Origin: Eonycteris spelaea | Lineage: Eukaryota > Chordata > Mammalia > Chiroptera > Pteropodidae | Assembly: GCA_003508835.1 (NCBI GenBank) | Contig: PUFA01000070.1 | Span: 7,391,001-7,455,000 of the forward strand | Direction of reading: 5' to 3' | DNA length: 64,000 bases | Shown: positions 34,561-47,570 of the stretch, one piece after another | How the letters are laid out: each line of letters begins with the position of its first letter | Position numbering within the stretch: position 1 is the stretch's first letter | The notes under the pieces: generated by a model | Told to the model about the DNA's origin: nothing | Database searches by the model: none | Seen by the model: only the letters and a program-made list of their open reading frames with translations | Position numbers and translations under genes: made by a program

Positions 34561-35590
34561 CTAATGACTAGGGGCTTACTCTATAGTAAGACAATTTTCC
34601 TTAGTAATTGAGGAAACTATTAGAATTAATTCTCAGATTACTTCAGAGATGCAGAACGAACTTTATTGTTCTATTGTTCTACCAAACACTTTAAACACTT
34701 TACATATGAAGCAAACGCAACTTTCCAATCTAGGCTTCCTAGTGTGTGTTTGCACCTGTGTGTTTAGTTAGCTTGAATGTATTGGGCCTCAGAATAACTT
34801 CTTTGACTGCTCTGTATAATTCTGCTGAGGGCATGTGTGTGTTTATGGTGGGTGTGTATTTGTGTTTGTGTAGACAAAAGAAAAAGAATTAGATGTGCCT
34901 TATAAAGCTTTTAACAAGCACTGATGAGTAAATAGCACAAATTAAATCACTGCCCATTCCTTTACAGGATTTTAGATTAAAAAAAAAAAAAGAGTGTAAA
35001 GCAGAACACTTGAGAGTACAAACTGACTCTAGGAATTTTGATAAAACCACTGGCCACCTTTGAGCATGTACATAGGAAACATAAACTTTTGTTCAATAAA
35101 AAATGTTTATCAAAAATTTTGCAGCCTCCTTTCTGAGTGCTCTCTTCAAATCACTCATTTAGAGAGACTTAATTTTCCTGCTTTTAGAATAGGCGATGGG
35201 GGAGCATGAACGTGACATTTTCAGCTTGAATAGGCGTCTTCAATGAGATTCAATATTATTTTCCAGATGTGCCCACCTTCCCTTCTCTCACTCCATTCCT
35301 TTTATCTCCCACAGTTAGCAGCACTGCTACCTGGATATGCCTTTTAGTTCACTGAGTCAGAAATACCTGCCTCCTGGTTAATCCGCAAGTATTTGACAAT
35401 TGCTGTGTGGGAATCAGTGTGTTAGATCTGTAGCAATTATGAACATCTACAATAATCCTTTGCCCGTGGTGAATTTCTTTTATGCAGAATTTAAGCATCT
35501 GAGATTTAATGAGTGACCCCTGTTGTTTTCCACTGGGCCTGCAGGGAGCTTAGGCTGTTGCCCACATTTGCTGGGAAATGGAAAGAGTAG

Positions 35591-35648
35591 CTCCCTCTCT
35601 TTCCCCCTCCCCCTCCCTCTTTTTCTCTTCCCTTTCTTTTTCCTCTCT
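35591..35648 (+). repeat. Polypyrimidine tract, 58 bases
   Basis: Uninterrupted C/T on the plus strand, C-rich in the middle ('ccccctccccctccc'). It is a non-B-DNA candidate and explains the low-complexity plus frame across it. Confidence 0.9.
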
Positions 35649-35926
35649 GTTCTCTCTCATTTTGTTTTTGAGAAAGTTCTGGGAAACAGACTTAGAAGTT
35701 TCAGTAAATATTTGTGCCTCATGAGAACTCCCTTAGGGGAGGCTGTTGGCTCCCTGTATTCTGAAAGATGAGGCCTAAAAGAAATCTTGGGTCAGCAAAA
35801 GGCCGAAGCAGTCACACCTGGCAGAGCAGGGATGGGAGGTGGAGAGCAGACTCTGGGTTCAGACAGTCAGGGACAAGTAGCAGAGGAGACTTGCTCACAG
35901 GAGGGCTCATCACAGGTGGCGTAGGC

Positions 35927-35938
35927 CCGCTAGGGAAC
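35927..35938 (+). promoter_or_regulatory. Partial CTCF-like core motif
   Basis: 'ccgctagggaac' matches the first nine positions of the CTCF core (CCRSYAGGG) but not the following GG. Single-motif evidence only. Confidence 0.15.
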
Positions 35939-36464
35939 AAAAAGCACAACTGTTCCCACGACCCTACGCTTAACACACCTGTTCCCCAGTAAATATTCCA
36001 GAATTCAAGAGCTACTGAACTTGCTGCAAATGTAATCCCCATCTTCATCAAAGGAAGCATGTCATAGCTGTATGATTTCTTGCATTATAACAGTAAGTCA
36101 ATAACAGAAATGAAATAACTCCCTCTTGATGTTCCTTATGGAAAAGCAGTGAGATCATAACTAATTTTTCAGGTTTTATTCTGATAGATGTCAAAATTTT
36201 TAACAACTTTACAAAATGGTTGAAGGAGTCAATGGCACTAAGTAACCGACATTCTCAAAAACTAGGTTTTATCTCTTGGACAAGAGGCAGGTCAATCTCC
36301 AAGAGCAGACTTCACTTTCCAACAATGCTGAAAAATATCAAGATGTTTGCAAACTTGAAACAAAGCTGATTCTCAAAGCAAGAATGCTTTTGGTCTAAAC
36401 TTCAAAATCTAAGGATATCACAGTTAAAATTGATCTCTCTTCATGGGTAAAATTTAATCTTAAA

Positions 36465-36570
36465 TGTATGCAACAAATATTTAGAGTACGTCCCATGTGC
36501 CAGGGATACAGCTATTAGTTTCTAGATGACTCCTTACAATCTTGGAAAGATGTACAGTGAGGCTTTGACA
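36465..36570 (-). mobile_element. Short L2 3' end, antisense
   Basis: 'tgcaacaaatatttagagta' and 'tcccatgtgccagggataca' (near 36490) match the inverted L2 3' end. Confidence 0.6.
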
Positions 36571-37829
36571 AAGATCATTTACATTTTATTTGTTGTTGTT
36601 TTTTTTTTTAACCAAAGAGTAAAGAAAATAATTTCAAGAAACTGGAAACGTATAGAACCATATAAATAGACTGGCTAGGAAATTAGCCTATTAGAGTACA
36701 CACATGAAAGACCCTGACTGCTCCTCTCTGTGACTACCCACAGAGCTCTTTTCTTTCTCTTCTCTTTATCTTTAAGGCCACCATGGTAATCAAGGCAGCA
36801 ATAGCATCTCCAGGTCAAAGGCAATTGAAAATTAATTTCATAGTATCCATCATTGCTCATTTAAGATGATTAAAATTCCATTAATACTCATTGTTTAATG
36901 TACTGCCTTTAAGTGAAACAAAAGAAATTTTAACAAAGTTCAAATGTTTTCCTCTAAACTTACTCTACAAAGTCTAAATTACTCCAAAGGCTTGGGGATC
37001 CTTTCCCCTCATCATCAAGTATGATTTCTATTAAAGACCTTAAAGCTACACCATTCATTATGAAAAACACTAACCACATGTGGCTATTTAAATTTAAACT
37101 GATTAAAATTAAATAAATTACAAAAATGCCCAGCAGTTACCACATGGGACAGCACAGGTATGGAATATTTCCATCATCTAAGACAATTTTCTTGGACAAC
37201 TCAGCTGTTGAAATTACCTTCAAGACCTTGTACCAAGTTACTCAGCATAGGTCAACAATGTAAATTAAGAGCCAACAATATAAGTTTTAGTGTATCATAC
37301 AACTATACAAGTATTACTGCACTCCAGTTCATGTGCCCTATGCTTCACAAATTCGAGTTGTCATAGTATGGAGCTATGAAAAATTTATTGATGTAGAAAG
37401 GACCAACCAAGAAGATAGTAGTCTTATAAATGCTTCAAATCCGTCTTGCCAGTTGTTCTGAGTTAAAGGGCTTTTAAACACATGCAGATTTGGAGATGCC
37501 ATCGGATGATCACATACTTCTGTGGATTGGCCTTGGTTCTCTCTTTTCTACAAAGCAAACCTGTAAATCATTGTCTCATGATCTTTTTCTCTTTAATTTT
37601 TTCTGAGGAAGAACAAAGCTATCACATTAAGATGTAATCTATACTTTCCCTAAGTTTGTTGAGTGACAGGTCATAGGTTAATGATTCAAGAACATATTGC
37701 AAACTTATTGAGTCTTATGGTTAGGATCTTAAGCAATTTGTGGTTACAACAGAAGAAACAGATTAAAGAAGCTAAGGTTCAACTAGTCCAAGAGGGTTAG
37801 GCTTGTAGGGGCATGGTTACGATAGCAAG
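36571..37829. other. Unassigned AT-rich sequence
   Basis: No gene or confident repeat is seen. Confidence 0.5.
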
Positions 37830-38000
37830 TAGTACTTCAGGAATCAAAAGAGTGAGAGCTCACTGTGAGTGAAGTGGTCAGGGGAAGCTTCATGGACAAC
37901 ATGGGATTTGAACTGAGTCCCAAAGAACCATAGAATTTGGGCAGGAAACAGGTGGCAAAGGTGTTCTAGATGTTGGGCAAAACACTCAATATATAAATGC
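37830..38000 (-). mobile_element. L2 fragment, antisense
   Basis: 'gtggtcaggggaagcttcat' (37875), 'gggatttgaactgagtccca' (37903) and 'tttgggcaggaaacaggtgg' (37936) follow the inverted L2 consensus. Confidence 0.65.
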
Positions 38001-38194
38001 CAAGTAATTCAAGGTATATTTATGGCAGTGAAGTGAAAGTTTATTATTTCAAAAAGTAATTTGAAATATTGTACATGATCTTGAGGCCAAGATGAGTGAT
38101 GTGTCAAAGCAGTTTTAGAAAGACATTGAAAATTCCTTTATTTTCACTTCAGTTTTATTTATATAATAAATGTATATACATATATATAGTTATA

Positions 38195-38815
38195 CAGACA
38201 TTCTCTTTTATTTTTATTGAGGTATATAACATAAAACATTAGTTTTAGAGTACAACATAATGATTTCATATTTGTGTATACTGAGAAATGAGCATCACCA
38301 TAAGTCTAGTTACTATTTGTCACCATACATAGTTAAAAAATATTTTTTATAATGAGGATCTTTAAGATTTACTCTCTTAGTAACTTTCAAAGATGTAATA
38401 CAGTATGATTAACTAGAGTCAGCATACTGTACATTACATTTCCAGAATTTATTTATTTTATAACTGGAAGTTTATACCTTCTGACTCCCTTAACTCATTT
38501 CATCTATATCCAACCCCCTTTCCTTCTGTCAACCACCAGTGTGTTCTCTATACTTATAAGCTTGTTTTGTTTTTTGTTTGTTTGTTTTGCTTTGTTTCTT
38601 AGATTCCTTATGTAAGTGAGATCATACAGTATTTGTCTTTGTCTGAGTTATTTCACTTAACATAATGTCCTCAAGTTCCATCTATGTTATAGCAAATGGC
38701 AAAATTAAATTTATTTATTATATTATATGGCTAAACAGTCTTCAATTGTGTATAAATACAACATCTTCTTTACATATTCATCCATTGATAGGCACTTAGA
38801 TTGTTTTCATTAAAT
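38195..38815 (-). mobile_element. L1 (MA-type) 3' end, antisense
   Basis: It starts with 'tttttattgaggtatataac' (38211). It continues with 'caccataagtctagttacta' (38295), 'gattaactagagtcagcata' (38407), 'gtaagtgagatcatacagta' (38612), 'cacttaacataatgtcctca' (38654) and 'tattcatccattgataggca' (38776). This is the inverted 3' untranslated region and end of ORF2. No clear target-site duplication was found. Confidence 0.85.
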
Positions 38816-41800
38816 TTTTTGAAAACTTCCTGAAGTCTATTTTTTATAGATACTATCAATCGGCAGGACCACTGACAGCCCAAATAATGCTTAAAGTTAG
38901 TATATTTTATATATATATAATAGCAAGTTAAGCAAATATAAAATGATTTTTGTAGATCATACAAGTCAAAATAGTAAACATAAAATTATACAATTAAAAA
39001 TTTAATCACGGTAATTAGGAACACAGAGTTACAAGATATTTTATAATTTATTATAAAATAGTTACTTTCATAGGAAACAAGACTCTTGATGACTGCTTCA
39101 ATGCTCACTTACATTAAAGTGGTTACTAGATTTAACAGTCTTTCTTGTGCATTGTTCTTTAAAAAATATTCAAAGGGATTTGAGGTTCAACAATCTGCCA
39201 TCACAAAGCTTTATAACAAACAAGCAATTCTGAACTCACATGCAAGGCTTCGTTTAAACTAACCAGTCTTCTTTCCTAGTGTCACTTTGTGGCTTTTGCA
39301 CTTACGAGTTCTGTACTAGTTTTTGTGTTTTCTTCTATATGAACAAAATCCTAATGTTTTAAACTAACTGCTCAGTTATTCTTTAACAGTTAATCCAAAG
39401 ACTTCTTCCTACAGACCTAAATTCTTTGTGTTTGATCAAATTTTCACTGTCCTATCAGGCAGAAACTACAACAGAGCACTTACTCTGTCATTATTTTTTT
39501 AATTAGTTTCATCATAATTCTTCAAAATAATGTGATAAGAATATTAAAAAGACCATGAATTTTATGACCATAAATTTATTTTTGCAAAATTATATTGTTA
39601 TATACAAAATTAAAAGAATTTGATCTTGAAATTTAATCTTAATTGTGAACTGGTAACAGGGTTTGAGGTCAAATATGTTTTCCTTTTTTTCTAGTATTTT
39701 CTATGTTGGAGAAAGTAGCATCAATGTAAAGATACAATTTGTTTGGCATCAGTGATATAGATTTTGTGAATACTATCACATATATATATTTTTTTAAATT
39801 CTGAATCACTTTGATGCTTTCAAGGACATCATGTATACTGAATTTTGTTTTATGCATCATTTTACTTAAAACATTGAGCCAAATTACTACTTAGAAAATA
39901 AATATAGAAAAATTATAGTTTTGAAATACTTTTGGCTTGTGTTCAGTAATTTACGTCTGTATTAACATCACCAACAATTTCTATGAGAGCACAGGCTGAA
40001 TTTAATTTTTAATGCCCAGTGGAAATGACTTGAAGTTCTCATTGTGGATTCTATAATGGTTTCAAATTTGCATTTGTAAATGTGTTTTCAAAACATTTTA
40101 ATATTTCATTGAAGCCAAAAAGTAGTAATTATATAGTTCTTGGATAATGTTAAAAAATATTTTTAAAAAACTTAAGTGATATTTACTATCACTTAGCGCT
40201 TTCTGCTTCCTACTTTATTATAAAATAAGAAATTTAGAGTGCCTTAAAATTTTTTTCAAGGATCTTTTATAGCAAATCATTAGGTTTTCCATGGTTTCAA
40301 ATAAAGACTTTAGAATTCCAAGCTTCTAAAATTGTTTTGGCTTAGATTTATTCTTTTTAATCTTAGTCTATTAAATTTGTTTGTTTGTTTGTTTGTTTAA
40401 TATATAAGCTCTTCTTCCGAATCTGGTTTTATATTTCATCCTCTAAATAATGTTCAATATTATTTATTGTCAATGCTCGTATTTTGCATTGAAGTTTTGC
40501 CATAATGCTTTCAAATTTGGCTTTTGTTTCTGTTAAATGAAACCATTTTGTGCACAAAGTTTCTTGGATGATTTTCTGGATAATAGGCATTACCTTTGCC
40601 AAAAACTAATTTATGTTTTATGAGTTCAAAAAGGCACACCAATATTTGTATCATTAGTATATAATGTCTTTATTATATCATTGATAATTACATCCATAAA
40701 ACTAATTTCAACTTAAAAACACTACTTTTAATGACTATTTAACCTTGTTCATGTTTACAAAAATGCTGTGAGTGCAGCCAATAACTATAAAATCATTCTC
40801 AATCTTCAGTTGAGTTTTCTGTCCCCAAAGAGTTTAAAATATTTTTAAAATTACATAATCATCAGAAATAATAAACTAAACAGAATGCAATGGTTTTCAC
40901 CATTTTAAAGAATTTGTTTTCAGAATAAATTTTTAAAATGTCACAGTAGTACAATCAAAACTAAAATTAATTACTTTTTCAGCCTATGTGCCTGGATCAG
41001 TAGACAGTATGCTTGGTGTAATATGTTCTTTGTGATTTTCTCTTCCTGTTTTTTCTTAAAATTCTATAGTAATAGCTTTTATGGAGACATATAGTAAATT
41101 TACCCTTGCTTTATCTGTACCCTGAGGCCACATTCTGCTCACATTAGGCGCTTCTGAAGTTCTTTCCATTTTTTTCTATCTTTCCCTCTACTTTCTCCAA
41201 AATTTCATCCAGAGATTATAATAGTTTTGTTTTCTTTTATAATAACTTTCTGGTTTTTGATAGACACCATTAAAAAATCTTTAAAACATCTAATGACATT
41301 TTTGCATTTTTTTTTCATTTAAAGCAATTTCAAATATATTTGTGTAATAAGTTGCTAAATTTTTAGGAGTTAATTTTTGTACTGGTGAATTTTTTATAAC
41401 AACAAATAATCAATATTTATGTTGCAGTTCATTGTGTGATAATCTCTAATTTATATGTGTGAAATACTTTAGAGGTTATTGACAGCACACGGATGTTGCT
41501 TATTGCATAGTGCTTCATATCATGATAAAAATACTTGTATCAAGAACTTAATACTTAAATCAAGAGCTCAATAATATTCTAGTACAGTGAATAAGTGGCA
41601 AATGAAATGGATTAAAATATAAATTGTCAAATTTAACCATGTACTAATATCAATAAAGAATTGTTAAGTTAGATACTTGCTGATCACTAAATATATCACT
41701 ATAAAAATAGCATCTTATTTAGCTTTGAAGCATATTTTAGACATGGTTAGATCAACAAGATCTTGTGACTATCAAACTTGTTTCTCCTTTATAAGTTAAT

Positions 41801-42059
41801 GTGGCATAATATTATGTGTATATAAGATATACTATGACTTAGAATAATGCATTTTATTCCCATTTGTCATAACATATCATAATATATTCGTTTTTATAGA
41901 AGACTCTACCACCAACAGAAAGTTGTCAATATGTAAAAATGTCAATAAATATGGAAATAGTCCATCTTTGAAGTCAACAATTACAATAAAAATACTGACG
42001 TTGTTACAATAAAAAAAGATATTCGTGATATGCATAATGTTCTGATGTGATGCTATTAT
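38816..42059. other. Very AT-rich unassigned block
   Basis: Over 3 kb there is no recognisable repeat family apart from (TTTG)n at 40376-40398. The minus strand gives a few coding-like peptide stretches, for example about 37 open codons ending near 40430, but they do not join into one frame and match nothing I know. The minus frame 39669-39860 (63 codons) is similarly unassignable. Confidence 0.4.
40376..40398. repeat. (TTTG)n microsatellite
   Basis: Nearly six perfect units. Confidence 0.85.
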
Positions 42060-43560
42060 ACAGTGCACAATCTGAATGGGTAAACATGACAGCCCTAGGG
42101 ATTGGATCTATTCCTTAATTAAAAGTTGTAAATGACTGGCAACCATTAAATTCTATGTGTCCTTGCCCCCTTGACCATAAAGATTAAAACTCAGATGGGC
42201 AACTCACCTAAACGGGACCATTCATAGTTCATTACTTAGAAATGCAGGACTGGGACCCAGATGGAATTCATATTTTGGGGTAGGTAAGCAGAAATAGATG
42301 CCAGTAACCATGCCTCATAGAATGAACAGAAAAATCTGGTCTTCAGAGATGGTAGGAGAAAATGCAAAGAAAGTTTTGATGTCATTCAAGTGCCTTGTTA
42401 GAGGCCTGGCTGCATCTTTGACTCTGGATCCCATAATCAACCTCTATCCATTGGTAGGGAGGTATCTGGGCAGAAATACACACTCACATACCTACAAACA
42501 TGTTTGTTTTTAAACAAGAAAAGCTGCCATCTATGTCATCTATGTAGACATAGAAAGTCACTTGGTAGCAGATTTTTTTCTGACTTTTTCCAAAACACTC
42601 AGTGCTGTCTCTTAATTATGAAACTAAAAGACACCTAAGGCCCTGAAGAAAGAGACAAAATATCCTGTGGTCCAATCAAGGCTGCCCTTCCTAGATGTTA
42701 TCCTTTACTATGCAAAGCTGAGCACCAGCTAGAAACAGGCTAAGAATGCAAGGTGCTCCATGGAAGAAAGACCTTGAGATTACAGTTCCTCCCCTCTTGA
42801 AACTTAATATAACCAGAGCTACTCTGAAGGATTGTGATGGTTTCACATGAGGTTCACTTGGAAGGAAAGGATCTCAAAGACCCCCAAATAGAAGTCACCA
42901 AGAAGAAAGGAAGGGTCTGTCCTACTGCTCAGGGAACAGTGCCAACACCTTGAGTTTATAAAGAATAACATCCAGGAGCAGCATGTTGTGAGGCTGGGTG
43001 TTCCCCTAGACCTATACATTCTAGCTTATTACTTTGCCTGGGAGCAATGGCTGAGCATACAAGCATAATTTTAAAACAATCTTCTTACCTGAAGACCCCA
43101 AGATTGGTGGCATGTTGCATGCAGAGGGAACAGGATCACCGATGGTGGTGCAGCAGACAAAGTTGCTTTGCCTGTCAGATGGACAACTGACCCAAGCTGT
43201 CACTTTTCAGTTGCGACCCTGGGGACAGTGATACAGGGCATGATATAAAATGGTCAGACTCCCCAACTCTTTCTCTGCTTGGCTTTTGGAAACAGGTATG
43301 TCCCCTTTGGATGGAGAAAGCCCAATTCATAGAGTAGAGAACTCCTTCAAAAAGAGATATCAGATTTCCTATTAATGTGCATAGAGAGTGGCCTGAGAAT
43401 TTAACTGGAAAATAAAAGAAAGATCTATATTTGTACCACAAGTAGTTCCTATGAGTCATGTTTCTAATCAATTCCTCTTTTGGATTAAATTTGGCAGAGT
43501 TACCTTCGTTAAATGCAACCAAAGGAGTCCTAACCAATATAGTTGGAAGAGGTACATTTG
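42060..43560 (+). repeat. Possible ancient LTR-like remnant(s)
   Basis: The segment is less AT-rich than its flanks and ends in 'gcaaccaaaggagtcctaac' (43516), which recalls the end of old mammalian LTRs from memory. No retroviral gene is recognisable. The 120-codon minus frame at 43175-43537 shows no domain. I cannot set reliable inner boundaries. Confidence 0.25.
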
Positions 43561-45369
43561 GAGGACATGAACTGATCTAAACCCATGTTCAGGTTCCTTG
43601 TTTTATAAGTGAACTTTATCTCCATTTATTAATGTTTTATAACAGTCTATAAACTGTAACATATTACATTCAGTGACAATAATAATTCAATATAAAAATG
43701 TAATATAGTTAAGTCTTCTTATAACCAGTTTTTCCCCTGAGAAATGCAAAACAAATTGGGCTTTCTCCTATCAAAGGCCAGAAGCGACCTTTTGCCCCCA
43801 ATGCATCTCCAAACATTTAGTTTACATGGAAGTTGGTAAATTAACTCAGAGCAACATGTCGGTGTATGGGAGGAGATTTAAAAATCTACTCCTAATTTAT
43901 TCAATGATTTCACAATAAATCAACTGCCTTCTCCATGTAGTAAAAAGTTCTGTTAAACAGCAGGTCTATTGGCTAAGTAACACTATTTTTTTGTCTCTGT
44001 AAAATGTTATAGTGAGTAAAATTACATTGTTACGGTTGCATTGCTTAATGAATACACATGCAATGGCTTTGATTTACAAACCTAATTTATATCCACACAA
44101 CCAACACCCTCAGCTGCATTTATCTTCTTCTTCAGTCATCCCAGTCATTTCTAAATACCATTGTTGTAGCTCTCTGTAATACCATTATTTTTTCTTTAAT
44201 CTTGAAAGAACACAGACAGCTTCACAAATATCTCTGGAGAGAATTTCAATACATAAACAAAGTTGGTCATACAGTCACTTAAGGCTTTTTGGAGTGTTAT
44301 ATTCTTTTCTATAACTGACCAACAGATCTCTTCAATCTCAATTGCTTTACATAAAATTATATTCAAACAGCTCATTTGCATATTTTTAATTTCAAATGTT
44401 AGATCATTTTTTCCATATCATTATTAAAAATGAAGTTGTTTGGAAGAACATTGTGAATAAGTTAGTTGTTAGCATAAGGACCTGATATAAGAATATTGAC
44501 CCCATCATTTATATCTGTTACAGATATGTTAATGCTTACCAGACTGATATGAAAAACAGCAATGGCACTAACCACACATTAGATAATGCCTTTGCAAGTT
44601 ATGTCAAAATGAGAAAATTGAATGACTCAACATGTACTATTTCCTGGGTCAAAATATACCTGTATTTGATATTTTCTCTAGAGTCCAAATGCCATCTATT
44701 GGTAGGAGGTTTCTCTGCAAAGTATATTTTAAAAAGCAAAAACAAACAAGAAACAAAATCACAGGGCAAGTTAGAACTGAGTGAGATATATTCACCAAAT
44801 ATATGGATCATATATTTCTTTGAACTACAAAGCTGGTTAGTGGCTTATGGTCAATTTTGAGAAAATGAATATGAGAAGAGAAAACTGATATTTGATATTT
44901 TCTCCACTGCACTGGTATTGTTTCTATTTTTAAACTTTTGGAATTTGGTCCCTTAACATAGTTATAGAAATCACCATATTTCTTGGGATTACCTAAAGGT
45001 TTTAAACTTAGAACTGTCTTTTGTTTGTACTATAACTACAGACCAGACTATAGAGAGTTTCTGAGGAAGAAGTATTTTACAAAATCAAGTGTAGAGTAAG
45101 AACATGAAAATAGTTTTCAGGTATAAAAACTGGTCAAAATAAAGAACATATCATAATTATAAAATAATCCAAAGAATAGTGTGTAAACAGAATGGAATAA
45201 AATAGCCAAAGTAAAAGTGAATCATTAAAATTCAGAGAAGAAAAATATCATCTACTAAATTTTTTTAAAAAGAAAAAAAACAAGCAAAGTAATAGATGTT
45301 CACATAAGAAACAAATAAGAGAGAGAGGAAGCAAATCCTAAATTTGTCTTTCTTATTTCATCATTTAAC
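43561..45369. other. Unassigned AT-rich sequence
   Basis: No gene or repeat is supported. Overlapping opposite-strand frames at 44549-44860 and 44599-44811 look like chance. Confidence 0.5.
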
Positions 45370-45610
45370 CGGAATCTTCTCTTGATTCAAGGCCTCGGTT
45401 CCACCCATGTGATTTAGATGCTCCTCCTCTGACCTCCCAAAGCAGTCTGCACGTATTTTTATCACAGGACTTTTTCCATTGCACTGTAACTGTTTATTCG
45501 TATCTTTCCTCATTGACGGGGTATTGGGGATCGAGCCTTATTCATCTCTGTATCTACAATGGCTGGCACAGTGCTTGGCCAAAATAACTGCTTATAATTA
45601 CCCACTGGAA
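45370..45610 (+). mobile_element. L2 LINE 3' end, sense
   Basis: 'attgcactgtaactgtttat' (45478), 'catctctgtatctacaatgg' (45543) and 'ctggcacagtgcttggccaa' (45563) follow the L2 3' end. Confidence 0.6.
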
Positions 45611-45679
45611 GAAAAAATAAATTTCAAGTTTACAACTTCTACAAATCTTAAATACAGGAATAAAACACATTTGTTTCAT

Positions 45680-46690
45680 TTGTCTTCAGGGCTTCCACAG
45701 GTCTTGAATTCTTCACTGACCTCACTGGCTGTCTCTTCTCTATCTCCGTTGCTCATTCCTCCTCAACTCCTGGTCTCTTGAGGTTGGAGTGTTCCAAGAC
45801 TTAGTCCTTAGATCTCCTCTTTCTTACCAACACTCAAGTTTTGGAAGATTTCATTTAGTCTCATAGCTTCAAATACCACTAATGGCCACAACTTCAGCCC
45901 AGACCTCAGACACACATAGCCAATTGCTTACTGTACATCAATACTTAGATATTTGACGGCATCTTCAACTTAATATGTCCAAAACAAAACCCCATTTCCA
46001 GTCCACCAACACTGCTCAGACAATGACGACTACACACTGTAGACCAAAATCCTAGTTATTCTTTCTCCGACATCCCATATCCAGTATGTCAGCAAATACT
46101 AGCGTCTCTTTTTTGAAAATATATTCAAGATCTGACAACCTCTGCCTGCTCCACTGCTATCACCCTGAACATGTCTACTGATCTGTGGTTTCCCTTGCCT
46201 TTTCCAGTCCCTCGGACTTATTCACAATGCAGCATCCAGAACAAGCCTATAAAAAAATCAGTTAGATCATATCTGTCTCTGCTCAAACCCTTCTATGGTA
46301 TCCTTTTTCACTGGGTGAAAAAGCAAGAGTTAACTTAATGGTTTAAAGTCCCCATAATCTGATCCTTCTCTGACCTTTTCTCCTTCAGCATCTCCTGATA
46401 CTTTTGCTCACACATCTTTAGCATACTGACCTTCTTAAAATTCTTCTAGCAAACCTCCCTACTTAAAACTACAAATGCTTACCACACGCTTTTACCTGTT
46501 TTATTTTACTCTCTTAACTTATAACTAACATGCTTTATGATTAACTTAATTTTTTAAATTTTATTGTCTACTTCCCTTTACTAGAATGTAAGCCCCATGA
46601 GGTCAGAAATTTTTATCTACTTTATCTAGAAAACTACTTGGCACACAATACGTGTTCAATAAACATTAATCAATAAATAAGTAAAAATTT
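45680..46690 (+). mobile_element. L2 LINE, about 1 kb, sense
   Basis: It extends from the reverse-transcriptase-encoding part ('ttcaaataccactaatggcc' 45869, 'cttcagcccagacctcagac' 45891, 'cttaatatgtccaaaacaaa' 45969) to the 3' end ('tagaatgtaagccccatgag' 46583, 'cgtgttcaataaacattaat' 46651). All frames are broken. Together with 45370-45610 it makes an L2-rich cluster. Confidence 0.8.
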
Positions 46691-46694
46691 TACT

Positions 46695-46775
46695 TAATCA
46701 TCTATTTGTTATTCAACAAATACTTATCCAGGACCCACTATATTCCAGATACTGTTCTAGTCTCACTGCAATCAC
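46695..46775 (-). mobile_element. Short L2 3' end, antisense
   Basis: 'ttattcaacaaatacttatc' (46709) and 'tattccagatactgttctag' (46741) match the inverted L2 end. It lies back to back with the sense L2 that ends at about 46690. Confidence 0.6.
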
Positions 46776-47459
46776 TCACCCCTAGGTTTTTGACTAATGA
46801 TGACTTTTAGCTGCAATTGAACAGCATTTAATGAATCCTCTCTTTTCCTTTGCTCCTCCTCTGTATCATTATGTATGTGTTTCTTTTTCTACTCTCTCAA
46901 TTGTTATTTTATCTATTTATCTGTTTCTAACTTCCTACTTTCATTTGTCTTCCTCTCTTTTCAGAAGTGAAATAAAAATGACTTAAGCAATTTAAGTACC
47001 AAAGAAGAGAGAGCCATATGTTTTAAACTGAATTTGAATATAATAATAATTTTTTAAAAGTTTCCTTGGCCTCTAATGATTGTCAGCATTCAAGTTCTGT
47101 TCATATCTTTAAAATATTTCCATCCATCTTCTTTTTTCTGTAACCTACTTTGTGAACACCTTTATCCAGTATACATATATATTAGAACACTTCTCCTTAT
47201 TTAATTTTTTCATACTTTTTCTATTTTAATAGATTATCTTGTACTAGGATTTTAAATTTTATATTATTAATGTGTGCATTATTATAAATGATATATGAAT
47301 ATCACTTGTGGACAGTTAATTCTGATCATCCCCTAAAGATAAACTTTTCTAACACACTTTATAACTTTCTTGTTATTTGAAGACCATCTACATTTTAAGG
47401 AATAATCTTAATTAAAATTTACTTTCCAAGGATGTTCAAGCTATGTGCTAAATGAGATG
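46776..47459. other. Unassigned AT-rich sequence
   Basis: Nothing recognisable is seen. Confidence 0.5.
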
Positions 47460-47570
47460 TATAAGCTACATAAAGACAGTAATTTTTGTATGTTTATTTT
47501 TCACTGATGAATGCTTTGTGTTAACAGGAGCATAGTAGTTACTCAACAAAAATTTGTTGAATGCACCTAT
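47460..47570 (+). mobile_element. L2/MIR-type 3' end, sense
   Basis: 'aggagcatagtagttactca' (47527) followed by 'aaatttgttgaatgcac' is the common 3' end of L2-driven elements. It is too short to separate L2 from MIR. Confidence 0.5.

Larger units (their letters stand above)
34561..36464. other. Unassigned sequence, with a GC-richer patch at 35500-36000
   Basis: Plus frames 35523-35771 and 35768-35992 and minus frame 35812-36060 overlap in this patch. None has a recognisable family. An A-run (about 34980-34992) and a polypyrimidine tract (35591-35648) are present. Confidence 0.45.

Noticed and set aside
43175..43537. 120-codon minus-strand open frame
   Set aside because: Sits in LTR-like, unassigned sequence, with no domain and no coding signature.
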